Shown here: in pieces, positions 17,349 through 25,812 of the stretch
Numbering within the stretch: position 1 is the stretch's first letter
How the letters are laid out: every line of letters begins with the position of its first letter
Source: an uncultured Treponema sp.
Lineage (GTDB): Bacteria > Spirochaetota > Spirochaetia > Treponematales > Treponemataceae
Length of the DNA stretch: 64,000 nucleotides
Direction of reading: 5' to 3'
NCBI GenBank assembly: GCA_946186185.1
Contig: CAMHMJ010000005.1
Coordinates: 1 to 64,000, forward strand
The notes under the pieces: generated by a model
The model's input: the letters and a program-made list of their open reading frames with translations, nothing else
The model's database searches: none
Told to the model about the DNA's origin: nothing
Position numbers and translations under genes: made by a program

Positions 17349-18542
17349 ATGAAAAAACTTTTAGCAGGTGGATTAATACTTTCAGCATTAATTTCAGGAG
17401 CTTTCGCAGGAGATTCTGCAGTTCTTGTAGACAAGGGATTTTCGAGGGATGGAAAATTCTACATCTTTGGTCAGTACGGAAGAACGGATAAAAACTTTCA
17501 GGGCTGGGCAGAGCTTTATACAGTTGATGTAGAAAAAAATGATTTTGTTCAGGGTGGAGTATTCAAAACTGCTCCGTCTTCCAAAACAGCTTCTTTGAGC
17601 GGTAAGGCTGTATATAATGAGCTTGAAAAAAACGCATCATGGAATGTGTCAAAATATCAGGCAGAAAAAGCCAGTGCAGACAGAATCCTTTATATCCGTG
17701 AAGAAGAATCAAAAAAAGCAAATGATGAAATTCTGTTTCAGGATTTTACACGTTCTATAGGCTATGAACAGGCCTTCTATTCGGTTCAGCTTGTTCCGGA
17801 ATATAACGGAAAAGGCCCTTCATCAAAATCTTCTTTTTTCATTATGGTTGAAAAAAAGGAATCCAACGGAAAGATTATTGCCTGCCAGAAGGTTGGTTCT
17901 CCATATATCAAGAGAACTGGAGTTACAGGATATAAAATCGAGCGTATCGTATGTGATGAAAGCGGAAGAAATCTTGTATTCATTATCGAAAAGCAGGTTG
18001 AAGATTTGACTGGTGTAAATATCCGTTATATGATTGAAGCCTGCCGTCTTTCTGATGCCTTCAGTTCTAAGCCGGAGACATCAAGATTTAATTCAGCATC
18101 TTATGGAAAACCTGCGGGAAAACCAGATTTCAGAAAACCGGGCTTTGAAAAATGTGAAGAAAGCCGCCAGAATGATGAAACAAGAGGCCTTCCTCGTCTT
18201 TCCGTAGAGTCTGATTCCGGCAGAAACCAGCGTGGTTATGACCGTGGTTTCGAACAGGGTAACGGTCGTGATGCTGAGTGGGGTAACGGTTATGGTGTTG
18301 AGCGTGGTTCTGTCGGAGAATCAAATCAGGGCTATGAACGAATATCTGTTGAAAGTGCTGAAGCTTCTGGCATAAAGGGAGAACGCTCCGTTGAGTCATC
18401 TTCCCGCTCTGAAAAAACTGTTGAAGCTGCAGTCCGGGATGAAAGAACTTCTTCTGAGCCGGAAGTAAAAGCTTCTGTTTCAGAAACTAAATCAGAACCA
18501 GAACAGATTAAAGAAGAAAAAGTATATTTTGACGAAAAATAA
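17349..18542 (+). CDS. Secreted protein, DUF2259-like
   Basis: The start at 17349 follows GGGGGAAC and gives a signal peptide (MKKLLAGGLILSALISGAFA, likely cleavage after AFA). The first half of the 397-residue product (DKGFSRDGKFYIFGQYG, then AELYTVDVEKNDFV) resembles the predicted secreted family DUF2259, known from treponemes and some proteobacteria, with no established function. The second half, from about residue 250, is hydrophilic with Gly, Arg, Glu and Ser-rich stretches (for example GYDRGFEQGNGRD) and looks disordered. A terminator follows at 18584. The family name is from memory of the pattern and is moderately sure. Confidence 0.65.
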   Translation: MKKLLAGGLILSALISGAFAGDSAVLVDKGFSRDGKFYIFGQYGRTDKNFQGWAELYTVDVEKNDFVQGGVFKTAPSSKTASLSGKAVYNELEKNASWNVSKYQAEKASADRILYIREEESKKANDEILFQDFTRSIGYEQAFYSVQLVPEYNGKGPSSKSSFFIMVEKKESNGKIIACQKVGSPYIKRTGVTGYKIERIVCDESGRNLVFIIEKQVEDLTGVNIRYMIEACRLSDAFSSKPETSRFNSASYGKPAGKPDFRKPGFEKCEESRQNDETRGLPRLSVESDSGRNQRGYDRGFEQGNGRDAEWGNGYGVERGSVGESNQGYERISVESAEASGIKGERSVESSSRSEKTVEAAVRDERTSSEPEVKASVSETKSEPEQIKEEKVYFDEK

Positions 18543-18583
18543 AGAAAAATAGAGATAGAAAAAAGTCACCTCCATAGTTAAAG

Positions 18584-18612
18584 AAGGCTTCGAAAAATCG
18601 GGGCCTTTTTTT
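18584..18612 (+). terminator. Rho-independent terminator
   Basis: AAGGC and GCCTT close a hairpin whose inner part (TCGA/TCGG) can also pair, followed by seven T. It separates the DUF2259-like gene from the next. Confidence 0.8.
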
Positions 18613-18714
18613 ATGCGAACTGCCCGATATAAAAAAAAATATAACAAATATTTATAAAAATAAAGGTCAGTTTTTTCATTTTTTTTTACACTAATTATAT
18701 TGTACGGAGGAAAA

Positions 18715-19827
18715 ATGAAAGATAAAACTGATGTAAAACAAAAGAAAAAAGGCGCTGCCTGTTTAAACAAAGGTGCTGCCTGCTTTTTTAAATCATTACC
18801 GGATTCTGCAAAAGAAACAATTATTACGGTTCTGGAAGCCCTTATTCTGACCGCCATAATTCTTTTTGCGGTTTCTCCTGTTTCCTGTAAGCTTACCGGA
18901 GGAATAATTGAACTTGTCTCCTCGGATTATGAATGTCCAAAGCTGGTTTCCTATTCTGTAGAAGACTCTTCCTCAATGCGGTTTGCTTTTTCCCAGGCAG
19001 TTTCCCTGAAGGGTATTACCGTGTTTCCGGAAAATTCAATGAGTTCACTGGAATATGAATATTCAGTTGCCGATTCTAAAAGCGCCTGCTTTGTGTTGCT
19101 GAAGTTTAATGAGCCCTTAAAAGCGGGAATGGAATACAGTATTTATGGAAACGCAAAGGATTCCCGGGGAAATTCCCTTTCCTTCTGTCTTCCTTTTCTG
19201 GGGTATAACAGTAATGTTGCACAGCTTGAAATTATAGAGGTTCATCCAAAGTATCAGGGGGAAAGCAAGGGAAACGGTATTTTCAAGAATGAATATGTCC
19301 TCTTTAATGTTTCAAAAAGCGGAAATCTTTCTTCCCTCTGCTTTATAAGTGCTTCCGACGGGGAGGAAAAATCCTGTTCATTCCCTTCTGTTGAGGTTTT
19401 TGAAGGGGAGAAGCTTGCACTTCATTTAAGAAATAAGGGGTCGGGCTGCGTGAACGAAACTGGTTCTGATTTTACTCTTTCAACGGCCTGTTACTCTAAA
19501 CCGGATGTCCGGGATTTGTGGCAGGAAAATGAAAATGCCCGGCTTGGGGATGAACAGGATGTTCTTGTGGTCCTGAATACCCAGGATGATAAAATTGTAA
19601 CTGCTTTCTGCTATGCTTCCTCTGCGGCAATGCAGTCCCATGCCTGGAAAACAAAAACTATGCAGGAACTTTCTGAAAGGGTGTTTGAAGAAGGTTTCTG
19701 GGAAGGCGGGGCGGAAATTGAAAATGCATTTTTAAGCGACGGAATAACGGCTTCAAAATCCTTTATTAAGAACGGAAAAAATAATTCATCTCTGTCCTGG
19801 AAGATCGATACGGCCAGTTTAAAGTAG
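18715..19827 (+). CDS. Membrane-anchored extracytoplasmic protein of unknown function
   Basis: I choose the ATG at 18715 because GGAGG at 18706-18710 precedes it. The 370-residue product has a basic N-terminus of about 35 residues, one hydrophobic segment (about 38-57, VLEALILTAIILFAVSPV), then a beta-rich extracytoplasmic region. Residues 75-155 resemble bacterial Ig-like folds (FAFSQAVSLKGITVFPEN, ending LKAGMEYSIYGNAKDSRGN). Residues 170-270 (LEIIEVHPKYQG, YVLFNVSKSGNL) resemble lamin-tail-like domains. Neither call is certain. Cysteines are scattered. Function unknown, probably envelope. Confidence 0.7.
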   Translation: MKDKTDVKQKKKGAACLNKGAACFFKSLPDSAKETIITVLEALILTAIILFAVSPVSCKLTGGIIELVSSDYECPKLVSYSVEDSSSMRFAFSQAVSLKGITVFPENSMSSLEYEYSVADSKSACFVLLKFNEPLKAGMEYSIYGNAKDSRGNSLSFCLPFLGYNSNVAQLEIIEVHPKYQGESKGNGIFKNEYVLFNVSKSGNLSSLCFISASDGEEKSCSFPSVEVFEGEKLALHLRNKGSGCVNETGSDFTLSTACYSKPDVRDLWQENENARLGDEQDVLVVLNTQDDKIVTAFCYASSAAMQSHAWKTKTMQELSERVFEEGFWEGGAEIENAFLSDGITASKSFIKNGKNNSSLSWKIDTASLK

Positions 19828-19942
19828 CCGGATTTTTGGTTTGATGCAAAGTGGGGGGCAGTCAAAGGGGGTGACGCGAAAAAAAACAATTTCGCACTTT
19901 TTAAAAAAGCGTGTTATAATGTTGGGAACAGGAGATTTTTTA

Positions 19943-21691
19943 ATGAAACGCTACCAGCCGTATGATTCTATTTCATTTTTAAACGAATTCAGAGGGAAAG
20001 ATTTTACAGGAGAATGGCCGACAGTACCGGAAATGTTCAGTATTTCCGTAAAGCGCTTTCCTGACCGTCCCTGTTTTACGGATTTTGACGGAGAGGGCGG
20101 AAAAAAGCGTACCTGGACTTACAGTCAGGCTCTGGATGCAATTCTTCGCCTTGCTTCGTGGATGAATGAAAACGGCGTAATGCACGGGGACAGAGTGGCC
20201 GTTTCCGGTAAAAACTCCCCGGAATGGGCAATAGTTTACCTTGCGGCTTTGTTTGCAGGTGCAATTATCTGTCCGATGGATTATGCTCTTCATGCAGAGG
20301 AGCTGGAAAATCTCCTTTCCAGGGCGGAACCAAAATTCTTCTTTGTCGACGATGAAAAATATGCTCATTTTACGGAAAAAGAATATCCTTTTGGAGTTTA
20401 TTCCCTTAATGTAAAACAGAAGACAAAGGAAAAGTATGTACTGGATCTTGCAGCAACAAAGGCTCCTTCAATACAGAGCGCAACCATTGAAGAAACTGCG
20501 GCAATCCTTTTTACAAGCGGAACAACCGGCATCCCGAAAGGGGTTATGCTTTCCCACAAGAATCTTGTAAGCGATACCTATATTGCCCAGACCCATATGC
20601 ATCTTTATGAGACGGATGTTTTTTACGCACTGCTTCCGATTCATCACGCCTATACTATGCTGGCTGTATTTATGGAAACAATTTCGGTTGGTGCCGAGGT
20701 GGTTTTTGCAAAGAGCATGTCTGTAAGCCGCATGATGAAGGAATTGAAGGAAGGAAAGATTACCATGCTTCTTGGTGTTCCGATGCTCTTTAATAAGCTT
20801 GCATCAGGAATCATCAAGGGAATGAAGGAGAAGGGCTTCTTTGTTTACGGAATCTTAAAGCTTCTTATGGGCTGGTCCTACTTCTGTAAGTGTGTCTTCC
20901 ATGTAAATCCGGGAAAGAAGATATTCCACGCGGTTCTGGATAAGGCCAGTATTGCAACAATCCGAATTGCAATCTGCGGCGGCGGTCCTCTTGCAAAGAG
21001 CGTTTTCAAGTTCTACAACCAGATGGGAATTGACTTCGTTCAGGGCTATGGACTGACGGAAACTTCTCCGATTATTGCACTTAATCCTGTTGAGCATTTT
21101 AAGATTCAGAGTGTAGGCCGGTATTTTAAGGACTATATGGAGATGAAAATCGATAATCCTAGCGAAAATGGAATCGGTGAAATCTGTGTAAGAGGCCCTA
21201 TGATTATGCAGGGCTACTACAAAATGCCGGAAGAGACCGCTTCTGTTCTTTCTGATGACGGCTGGTTTAAGACTGGAGACCTGGGCTGGCTTGATAAGGA
21301 AGATTACCTTATGCTTTCCGGACGCTCAAAGAACATGATCGTAACTGAAGGCGGAAAAAACGTATATCCTGAAGAAATCGAGGATTCCTTCCAGCTTGAA
21401 ACTGATATTCAGCAGATTACAGTTCAGGGCTATATTGCAAATGAGGCAACAAAGTCTGAAGAGCTTGAAGCCTTGATTTATCCCAGCGACGAGCTTCTGA
21501 AGCGTCTGAATATTGTCCGGGAGGATACTTCGGCTGAAACCAAAAAGACCATTGCTTCTTCCGTTCAGGAAGTGGTTGACCGCGTGAACAAAAAGCTTTT
21601 GCCTTACCAGCGCATTTCAAAGATTACGGTTCTGGATTCTCCTCTTGAAATGACAACAACCCTTAAGGTAAAACGAAACTATAAAAAATAA
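19943..21691 (+). CDS. AMP-dependent ligase, long-chain acyl-CoA synthetase type
   Basis: The enzyme activates a carboxylic acid, most likely a fatty acid, as an acyl-adenylate and usually passes it to CoA. The 582-residue product shows the ANL-superfamily motifs in order: AAILFTSGTTGIPKGVMLSH (P-loop, near residue 195), GYGLTETSP, WFKTGDLGW, and SGRSKNMIVTEGGKNVYPEEIE with the hinge and C-terminal lysine region. I place the start at 19943, after AGGAG at 19930-19934. A consensus TATAAT at 19915-19920 lies just upstream, and an ATG at 19919 is an alternative. Substrate chain length cannot be told. An 11-12 bp inverted repeat follows the stop. Confidence 0.9.
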   Translation: MKRYQPYDSISFLNEFRGKDFTGEWPTVPEMFSISVKRFPDRPCFTDFDGEGGKKRTWTYSQALDAILRLASWMNENGVMHGDRVAVSGKNSPEWAIVYLAALFAGAIICPMDYALHAEELENLLSRAEPKFFFVDDEKYAHFTEKEYPFGVYSLNVKQKTKEKYVLDLAATKAPSIQSATIEETAAILFTSGTTGIPKGVMLSHKNLVSDTYIAQTHMHLYETDVFYALLPIHHAYTMLAVFMETISVGAEVVFAKSMSVSRMMKELKEGKITMLLGVPMLFNKLASGIIKGMKEKGFFVYGILKLLMGWSYFCKCVFHVNPGKKIFHAVLDKASIATIRIAICGGGPLAKSVFKFYNQMGIDFVQGYGLTETSPIIALNPVEHFKIQSVGRYFKDYMEMKIDNPSENGIGEICVRGPMIMQGYYKMPEETASVLSDDGWFKTGDLGWLDKEDYLMLSGRSKNMIVTEGGKNVYPEEIEDSFQLETDIQQITVQGYIANEATKSEELEALIYPSDELLKRLNIVREDTSAETKKTIASSVQEVVDRVNKKLLPYQRISKITVLDSPLEMTTTLKVKRNYKK

Positions 21692-21693
21692 AT

Positions 21694-21752
21694 GAAGGGC
21701 TTCCGTATTCGTTTTTTTTGCTGCAATAATAATTTTGTGCGGAAGCCCTTTC
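21694..21752. terminator. Long-loop inverted repeat after the acyl-CoA synthetase
   Basis: GAAGGGCTTCCG (21694-21705) pairs with CGGAAGCCCTTTC (21740-21752) over a 34-base loop that itself holds an eight-T run. It can serve as a terminator and lies just before the malQ promoter. Confidence 0.65.
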
Positions 21753-21778
21753 AATTCTGTCAGATAAAAATAATTCTG

Positions 21779-21807
21779 TTGTGTTTTTATTCGTGGTGTA
21801 TTAAAAT
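21779..21807 (+). promoter_or_regulatory. Predicted malQ promoter (leaderless start)
   Basis: TTGTGT (21779-21784), a 17-base spacer and TAAAAT (21802-21807). The malQ ATG is at 21817, nine bases after the -10 box, with no Shine-Dalgarno. Confidence 0.5.
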
Positions 21808-21816
21808 AGATTTCAT

Positions 21817-23412
21817 ATGAAATTTACAAGAAGCAGTGGAATATTAATGCACCCGACATCGTTTTCGGGTACACCGGGAATAGGAACGCTTGGAAAAGCG
21901 GCCTATGAATTTGTAGATTGGCTTGAGTCTGCTCATCAGAGTTTGTGGCAGATTCTCCCAATTGGTCCTACAGGCTATGGCGATTCTCCTTATGCATCGT
22001 TTTCAACCTTTGCAGGAAATCCTCTTTTAATCGATCTTGACGATCTTGTTCAGAGAAACTGGGCAGACAAGACTGATGTTGCACCTGCCGAATACATCAA
22101 GACAACCGGAAAGGTTGATTACGGCAGCGTTGTATGGTGGAAGATGCCTGTTTTATTTAAGTGTGCAGCTTACTTCCTTAAAAATGCATCAAAAGACGAC
22201 CGCGTAAAATACGAGGCGTTCAAAAACGATAACTCTTCATGGCTGGATAACTATGCAAACTTCACAAGCATCAAGCAGTTCTATGATTCAGAGGCTGAAA
22301 AGCAGGGAATCAGCGGAATTGCACAGATGTGGAATGCATTCTGGCCGGAAAAACTTGCTAAATGTGATCCGACTGCCGTTTCAAACTGGAACGCAGAGCA
22401 CACAGAAAATATCGAGCAGATTAAGGCTATTCAGTTCTTCTTCAGCGTTCAGTGGTTCAGCCTTAAGGAATATGCAAACAAGAAGGGCGTAAAGCTCATC
22501 GGTGATATCCCGATTTTCGTTGCTCCTGATTCTGCTGATGTATGGGCAAACCAGAAATTCTTCCAGCTTGATAAAAAAGGTATTCCTCTTAAGGTTGCCG
22601 GTGTTCCGCCGGATTATTTCTCTGCAACCGGTCAGCTCTGGGGTAACCCGCTTTACGACTGGGATGCAATGAAAAAAGACCACTATTCATGGTGGGTAAA
22701 ACGAACACAGCGCATGACTGAACTGGTTGATATTCTTCGTATCGACCACTTCCGCGGATTTGAAGCATACTGGTCAATTCCATACGGAGACCCGACTGCC
22801 GTAAACGGAAAGTGGGTTCCAGGACCGGATATTGATCTTTTCAATGCAATCAAAAAGGCTCTTGGCGAGCTTCCAATCATTGCAGAAGACCTTGGTGTTA
22901 TTACTGACGGAGTTAAAAAGCTTCGTGATGACGCAGGTTTCCCGGGAATGAAGGTTCTGCAGTTTGCCTTTGATCCAAACGAAGCTGGAAGCACAGGTAT
23001 GATAAATGCCTTCCTTCCTCATATGTATCCTAACTCTTGTGTTGTTTACACAGGAACCCATGATAACGATACTATGCAGGGCTGGCTGGACAGCGCTCCT
23101 GATGCAGCTGTAAAAATTGCTGCAGAATATGCTTTTGGTAAAAAGATGACTGAAAAAGAAGCTCGTGCTGCTTCTAATGACGGTTCTCTTGAAGAAGCTC
23201 TGGTTCGCTGTGCAATCGCTTCTTCCGCTGATATGGCAGTAATTCCAATGCAGGATATTCTTGATCTTGGTGCAGAAGCCAGAATGAATATTCCTAACAC
23301 AACAGGTACAAACTGGTCATGGCGTATGGAAGAGGGAAGCCTTACAAAAGAAAAGGCTGAATGGCTTGCATTTATCACCGACCTCTACGGCCGTTATATT
23401 AAAAGCAAATAG
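21817..23412 (+). CDS. malQ: 4-alpha-glucanotransferase (amylomaltase)
   Basis: MalQ moves alpha-1,4-glucan chains between maltooligosaccharides and glycogen-like polymers. The 531-residue product begins with SSGILMHPTSFSGTPGIG and WQILPIGPTGYGDSPY, typical of GH77. The catalytic residues are visible: the nucleophile in DILRIDHFRGF (near residue 310), the acid/base in IIAEDLGVI, and the third carboxylate in TGTHDNDT. Length is normal for the short bacterial form. It is monocistronic by position, with hairpins at 23422-23440 and 23470-23502 downstream. Confidence 0.97.
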   Translation: MKFTRSSGILMHPTSFSGTPGIGTLGKAAYEFVDWLESAHQSLWQILPIGPTGYGDSPYASFSTFAGNPLLIDLDDLVQRNWADKTDVAPAEYIKTTGKVDYGSVVWWKMPVLFKCAAYFLKNASKDDRVKYEAFKNDNSSWLDNYANFTSIKQFYDSEAEKQGISGIAQMWNAFWPEKLAKCDPTAVSNWNAEHTENIEQIKAIQFFFSVQWFSLKEYANKKGVKLIGDIPIFVAPDSADVWANQKFFQLDKKGIPLKVAGVPPDYFSATGQLWGNPLYDWDAMKKDHYSWWVKRTQRMTELVDILRIDHFRGFEAYWSIPYGDPTAVNGKWVPGPDIDLFNAIKKALGELPIIAEDLGVITDGVKKLRDDAGFPGMKVLQFAFDPNEAGSTGMINAFLPHMYPNSCVVYTGTHDNDTMQGWLDSAPDAAVKIAAEYAFGKKMTEKEARAASNDGSLEEALVRCAIASSADMAVIPMQDILDLGAEARMNIPNTTGTNWSWRMEEGSLTKEKAEWLAFITDLYGRYIKSK

Positions 23413-23469
23413 CTGATATGACTGGCTTTTAGAAAGCCGGCTATATCTATCTAAAGTTTAAATCAATGT

Positions 23470-23502
23470 AAAGCGCGGTGGAAAAATCTACCGCGCTTTT
23501 TA
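23470..23502 (+). terminator. Rho-independent terminator after malQ
   Basis: AAAGCGCGGT pairs perfectly with ACCGCGCTTT across a 10-base loop, followed by T. The miaA Shine-Dalgarno begins about 10 bases later. Confidence 0.85.
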
Positions 23503-23512
23503 ATGGGGAAAA

Positions 23513-24463
23513 ATGTCAGATTATAATTGCATCGTAGTTCTTGGTCCTACTGCTGTGGGAAAAACTTCTATCGGGGTTCGGATTGCTTATGAGCTTGGGG
23601 GAGAGGTGATTTCTGCTGATTCCCGCCAGACTTACCGTGGACTTGATATCGGTTCCGGAAAAGATTTGTGCGAATATGTAGTGAACGGAAAGCAGGTTCC
23701 CTATCATATGATTGATATTGCGGATTTAAGTGAAGAATACAATGTTTTTCACTATCAGCAGCAGTTCTACCGGATTTTTGACGATATTATTGCCCGGAAA
23801 AAAATACCGGTGATTGTCGGCGGAACAGGCCTTTATCTTGATGCGGTAATCAGAAATTACGACCTTGTGGATGTTCCCCGGGATGAAGAGCTTCGTGCTT
23901 CCCTTGAAGACAAGAGCCTTGAAGAGCTTTCGGAGATGTATCTTGAATTAAAGCCGGACCTTCATACTAAAAATGACCTGGAGGAAAGGGAACGGGTAAT
24001 CCGGGGAATTGAAATTTACTATGGTACCCACGGAAAAAAGGCGGAAGAACTGAAAAAGACAATGTATCCGCGTCCTGATGTGCGCCCGCTTGTTATTGGA
24101 ACAACCCTTGAAAGAACTGAAATCTGGAGCAATATTAAAAAGCGTCTTGATGAGCGCATGGATCAGGGGATGATAGAAGAAGTTTCATCTCTTCATGAAA
24201 AAGGAACGGACTGGATTCGTCTTGAGAAACTGGGTCTTGAGTACCGGTATCTCGCCCTTTATCTGCAGGGAAAGTACGAATCGAAAGAAAAAATGACAGA
24301 AGAGCTTTTTATCGCTATCAGGCAGTTTGCAAAACGACAGGAAACCTGGTTTCGCTTTATGGAAAAAAACGGTGTTCAGATTCACTGGCTTTCAAAAAAT
24401 CCTTCAAAAGAAGAACGAATCAGCGAAGCCCTGGGCCTGATAAAAGAATATTTTCCGCTTTAG
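23513..24463 (+). CDS. miaA: tRNA dimethylallyltransferase
   Basis: MiaA adds a dimethylallyl group to adenosine 37 of tRNAs that read codons beginning with U. The donor comes from the isoprenoid pathway that IspH completes. The 316-residue product has the P-loop GPTAVGKTSIG (residues 12-22), the SADSRQTYRGLDIGSGKD region, and IVGGTGLYLDAVI, all characteristic. The C-terminal half has the expected RQFAKRQETWFRF. Normal length. GGGGAAAA precedes the ATG. Confidence 0.96.
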   Translation: MSDYNCIVVLGPTAVGKTSIGVRIAYELGGEVISADSRQTYRGLDIGSGKDLCEYVVNGKQVPYHMIDIADLSEEYNVFHYQQQFYRIFDDIIARKKIPVIVGGTGLYLDAVIRNYDLVDVPRDEELRASLEDKSLEELSEMYLELKPDLHTKNDLEERERVIRGIEIYYGTHGKKAEELKKTMYPRPDVRPLVIGTTLERTEIWSNIKKRLDERMDQGMIEEVSSLHEKGTDWIRLEKLGLEYRYLALYLQGKYESKEKMTEELFIAIRQFAKRQETWFRFMEKNGVQIHWLSKNPSKEERISEALGLIKEYFPL

Positions 24464-24469
24464 TGCATG

Positions 24470-24505
24470 GCGCTTAAAAGCGTTTTTAAGCTTTGAGCGC
24501 TTTTT
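24470..24505. terminator. Terminator between miaA and the 72-residue gene
   Basis: GCGCTTAAA (24470-24478) pairs with TTTGAGCGC (24492-24500, one G-T pair), with extra AGC/GCT pairing inside, and a five-T run follows. The opposing gene ends at the T run, so it probably serves miaA. Confidence 0.75.
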
Positions 24506-24722
24506 ATGCATTGACGGCGATTTTTACAGGTTCTGTGATTTCTGTAAGATAGCCGGTGCGGATGCAGCTTTCAAAAAGTTCTTTGCTTAAGAAATCGGTT
24601 TTTGTCTCTTCGTAGCCGTCTAAATCACGTACGATTTTGATAACATAACCGTCATCTGTTTCTTTCAAAATTGTCATGTAGTCGTTTTTGTTTCCCAAAC
24701 TTTTAAGTGAATAGCTTTTCAT
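24504..24722 (-). CDS. Small conserved-looking protein of unknown function (72 aa)
   Basis: A 72-residue soluble protein with alternating charged and hydrophobic residues (YVIKIVRDLDGYEE, FESCIRTGYLTEI) that suggests a small folded domain. A strong Shine-Dalgarno (TTGGGAGG before the ATG on the minus strand) and its own promoter region, divergent from tatD, support it as real. Function unknown. Confidence 0.75.
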   Translation of the reverse strand: MKSYSLKSLGNKNDYMTILKETDDGYVIKIVRDLDGYEETKTDFLSKELFESCIRTGYLTEITEPVKIAVNA

Positions 24723-24757
24723 AATAGCCTCCCAATTGTTTTTAAGTTTAAATAAAA

Positions 24758-24786
24758 TTGAACTACAATTACATCTTCGGTAAAAT
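24758..24786 (+). promoter_or_regulatory. Predicted tatD promoter (leaderless start)
   Basis: TTGAAC (24758-24763), a 17-base spacer and TAAAAT (24781-24786). The ATG at 24795 is eight bases after the -10 box. No Shine-Dalgarno is present. Confidence 0.6.
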
Positions 24787-24794
24787 AAAAATAA

Positions 24795-25670
24795 ATGTTA
24801 GAGAAATTTTATAAAAATTATTTTGTAGATTCTCATCTTCATCTTGCACAATGTGCGGGTTTTGAAAAAATAAATCCATTTCCTTTCGAAAATTACTCCT
24901 GCCTTACCTGTTTTCATTCTGCGGAAGAGTGGGCGGCCTTTGAAAAAATTGAAAAGAAGTTTCAGTCTGACAGTAATGAAAAATCTGCTTCTCTTACGGA
25001 AGCTTTTTCTGTGGACATTGTTTCCGGGGAAAATGCAAAAAATCCGGATATAAAAAAGGCTTTCGGTCTTCATCCTCAGAATCCGGATATGAAAAACGCA
25101 GAACTTCTGGAACGGCTGCTTTCTGAAAAGAAAATTTGTGCAATAGGGGAGGCGGGCTTTGATTTTTTTACGGAAGAATTTAAGAGCCGGCGGAAAGAAC
25201 AGAAAACCGCCTTTGAAGCACAGCTTTCCCTTGCTTCTTATTATAAGGTTCCTGTGGTTCTTCATATCCGAAAAGCCTTTTCAGAGGTTTTTGCATATAA
25301 AAACGTACTGAAAAATCTGCCTTCAGTCATTTTTCACGGTTTTCCCATGGGGCTTTATGAAGCTGAATCTGTATTAAAAAGCGGAATAAATGCTTATTTT
25401 TCCTTTGGAAAGGTTCTTTTCCGGGGCGGAAGAAAAGCCCTTGACTGCGTAAAGAATTTGAGCCTCGACCGACTTCTTCTGGAAACCGATGCTCCTTACA
25501 TGACTTTGAAAGATGAAGAATACACGAGTTTTACGGATATTGCAAAAGTGTACGATTTTGCCTGGTTCGTAAGAAAAGCTGCAACCCCGTCCGAAAGACT
25601 TTCAGAAGAAGACTTCTGCGCCCGGCTTAAGAAAAACTTTTACTCCTGCTTCGGCCTTCCGCTCAATTAA
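24795..25670 (+). CDS. TatD-family metal-dependent hydrolase
   Basis: TatD proteins are metal-dependent 3'-5' DNases or related hydrolases with a TIM-barrel fold. The 291-residue product has the metal-binding VDSHLHL (residues 11-17), GLHPQN, AIGEAGFDF with the bridging glutamate, VVLHIRKAF, VIFHGFPM and LLLETDAPYM. The usual EIGLD and QxxxF blocks are recognisable but diverged (GEAGFDFF), so it may be a lineage-specific member rather than the main TatD. It is divergent from the 72-residue gene. Confidence 0.88.
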   Translation: MLEKFYKNYFVDSHLHLAQCAGFEKINPFPFENYSCLTCFHSAEEWAAFEKIEKKFQSDSNEKSASLTEAFSVDIVSGENAKNPDIKKAFGLHPQNPDMKNAELLERLLSEKKICAIGEAGFDFFTEEFKSRRKEQKTAFEAQLSLASYYKVPVVLHIRKAFSEVFAYKNVLKNLPSVIFHGFPMGLYEAESVLKSGINAYFSFGKVLFRGGRKALDCVKNLSLDRLLLETDAPYMTLKDEEYTSFTDIAKVYDFAWFVRKAATPSERLSEEDFCARLKKNFYSCFGLPLN

Positions 25671-25701
25671 AATCCGCTCCCAGCCCGCCCTCGTTCATCC
25701 C

Positions 25702-25757
25702 TCATACTTCATCCTTCATACTTCATACTTCATATTCCATCCTTCATCCTTCATACT
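25702..25757. repeat. Heptamer tandem repeat upstream of lepB
   Basis: Eight 7-base units in a row, variants of TCATACT (TCATACT, TCATCCT, TCATACT, TCATACT, TCATATT, CCATCCT, TCATCCT, TCATACT), with similar degenerate sequence on both sides. The array ends 20 bases before the predicted -35 box of lepB. The reverse complement of the same unit recurs at 53959-54000. Confidence 0.9.
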
Positions 25758-25776
25758 TCTCCTTCATCTTCTCCCC

Positions 25777-25805
25777 TTTATTATTTCCCGGTAATCCGTT
25801 ATAGT
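25777..25805 (+). promoter_or_regulatory. Predicted lepB promoter (leaderless start)
   Basis: TTTATT (25777-25782, weak), a 17-base spacer and TATAGT (25800-25805). The lepB ATG is at 25813, seven bases after the -10 box, with no Shine-Dalgarno. The -35 box is poor, so confidence is limited. Confidence 0.4.
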
Positions 25806-25812
25806 TTCCTTT

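Noticed and set aside
19841..19942. Longer N-terminus for the acyl-CoA synthetase
   Set aside because: The extra 34 residues are basic and unlike the family; they would include the -10 box and the ribosome binding site of the chosen start.
25702..25757. Heptamer array as a CRISPR
   Set aside because: Units are 7 bases with no spacers, and no cas genes are nearby.
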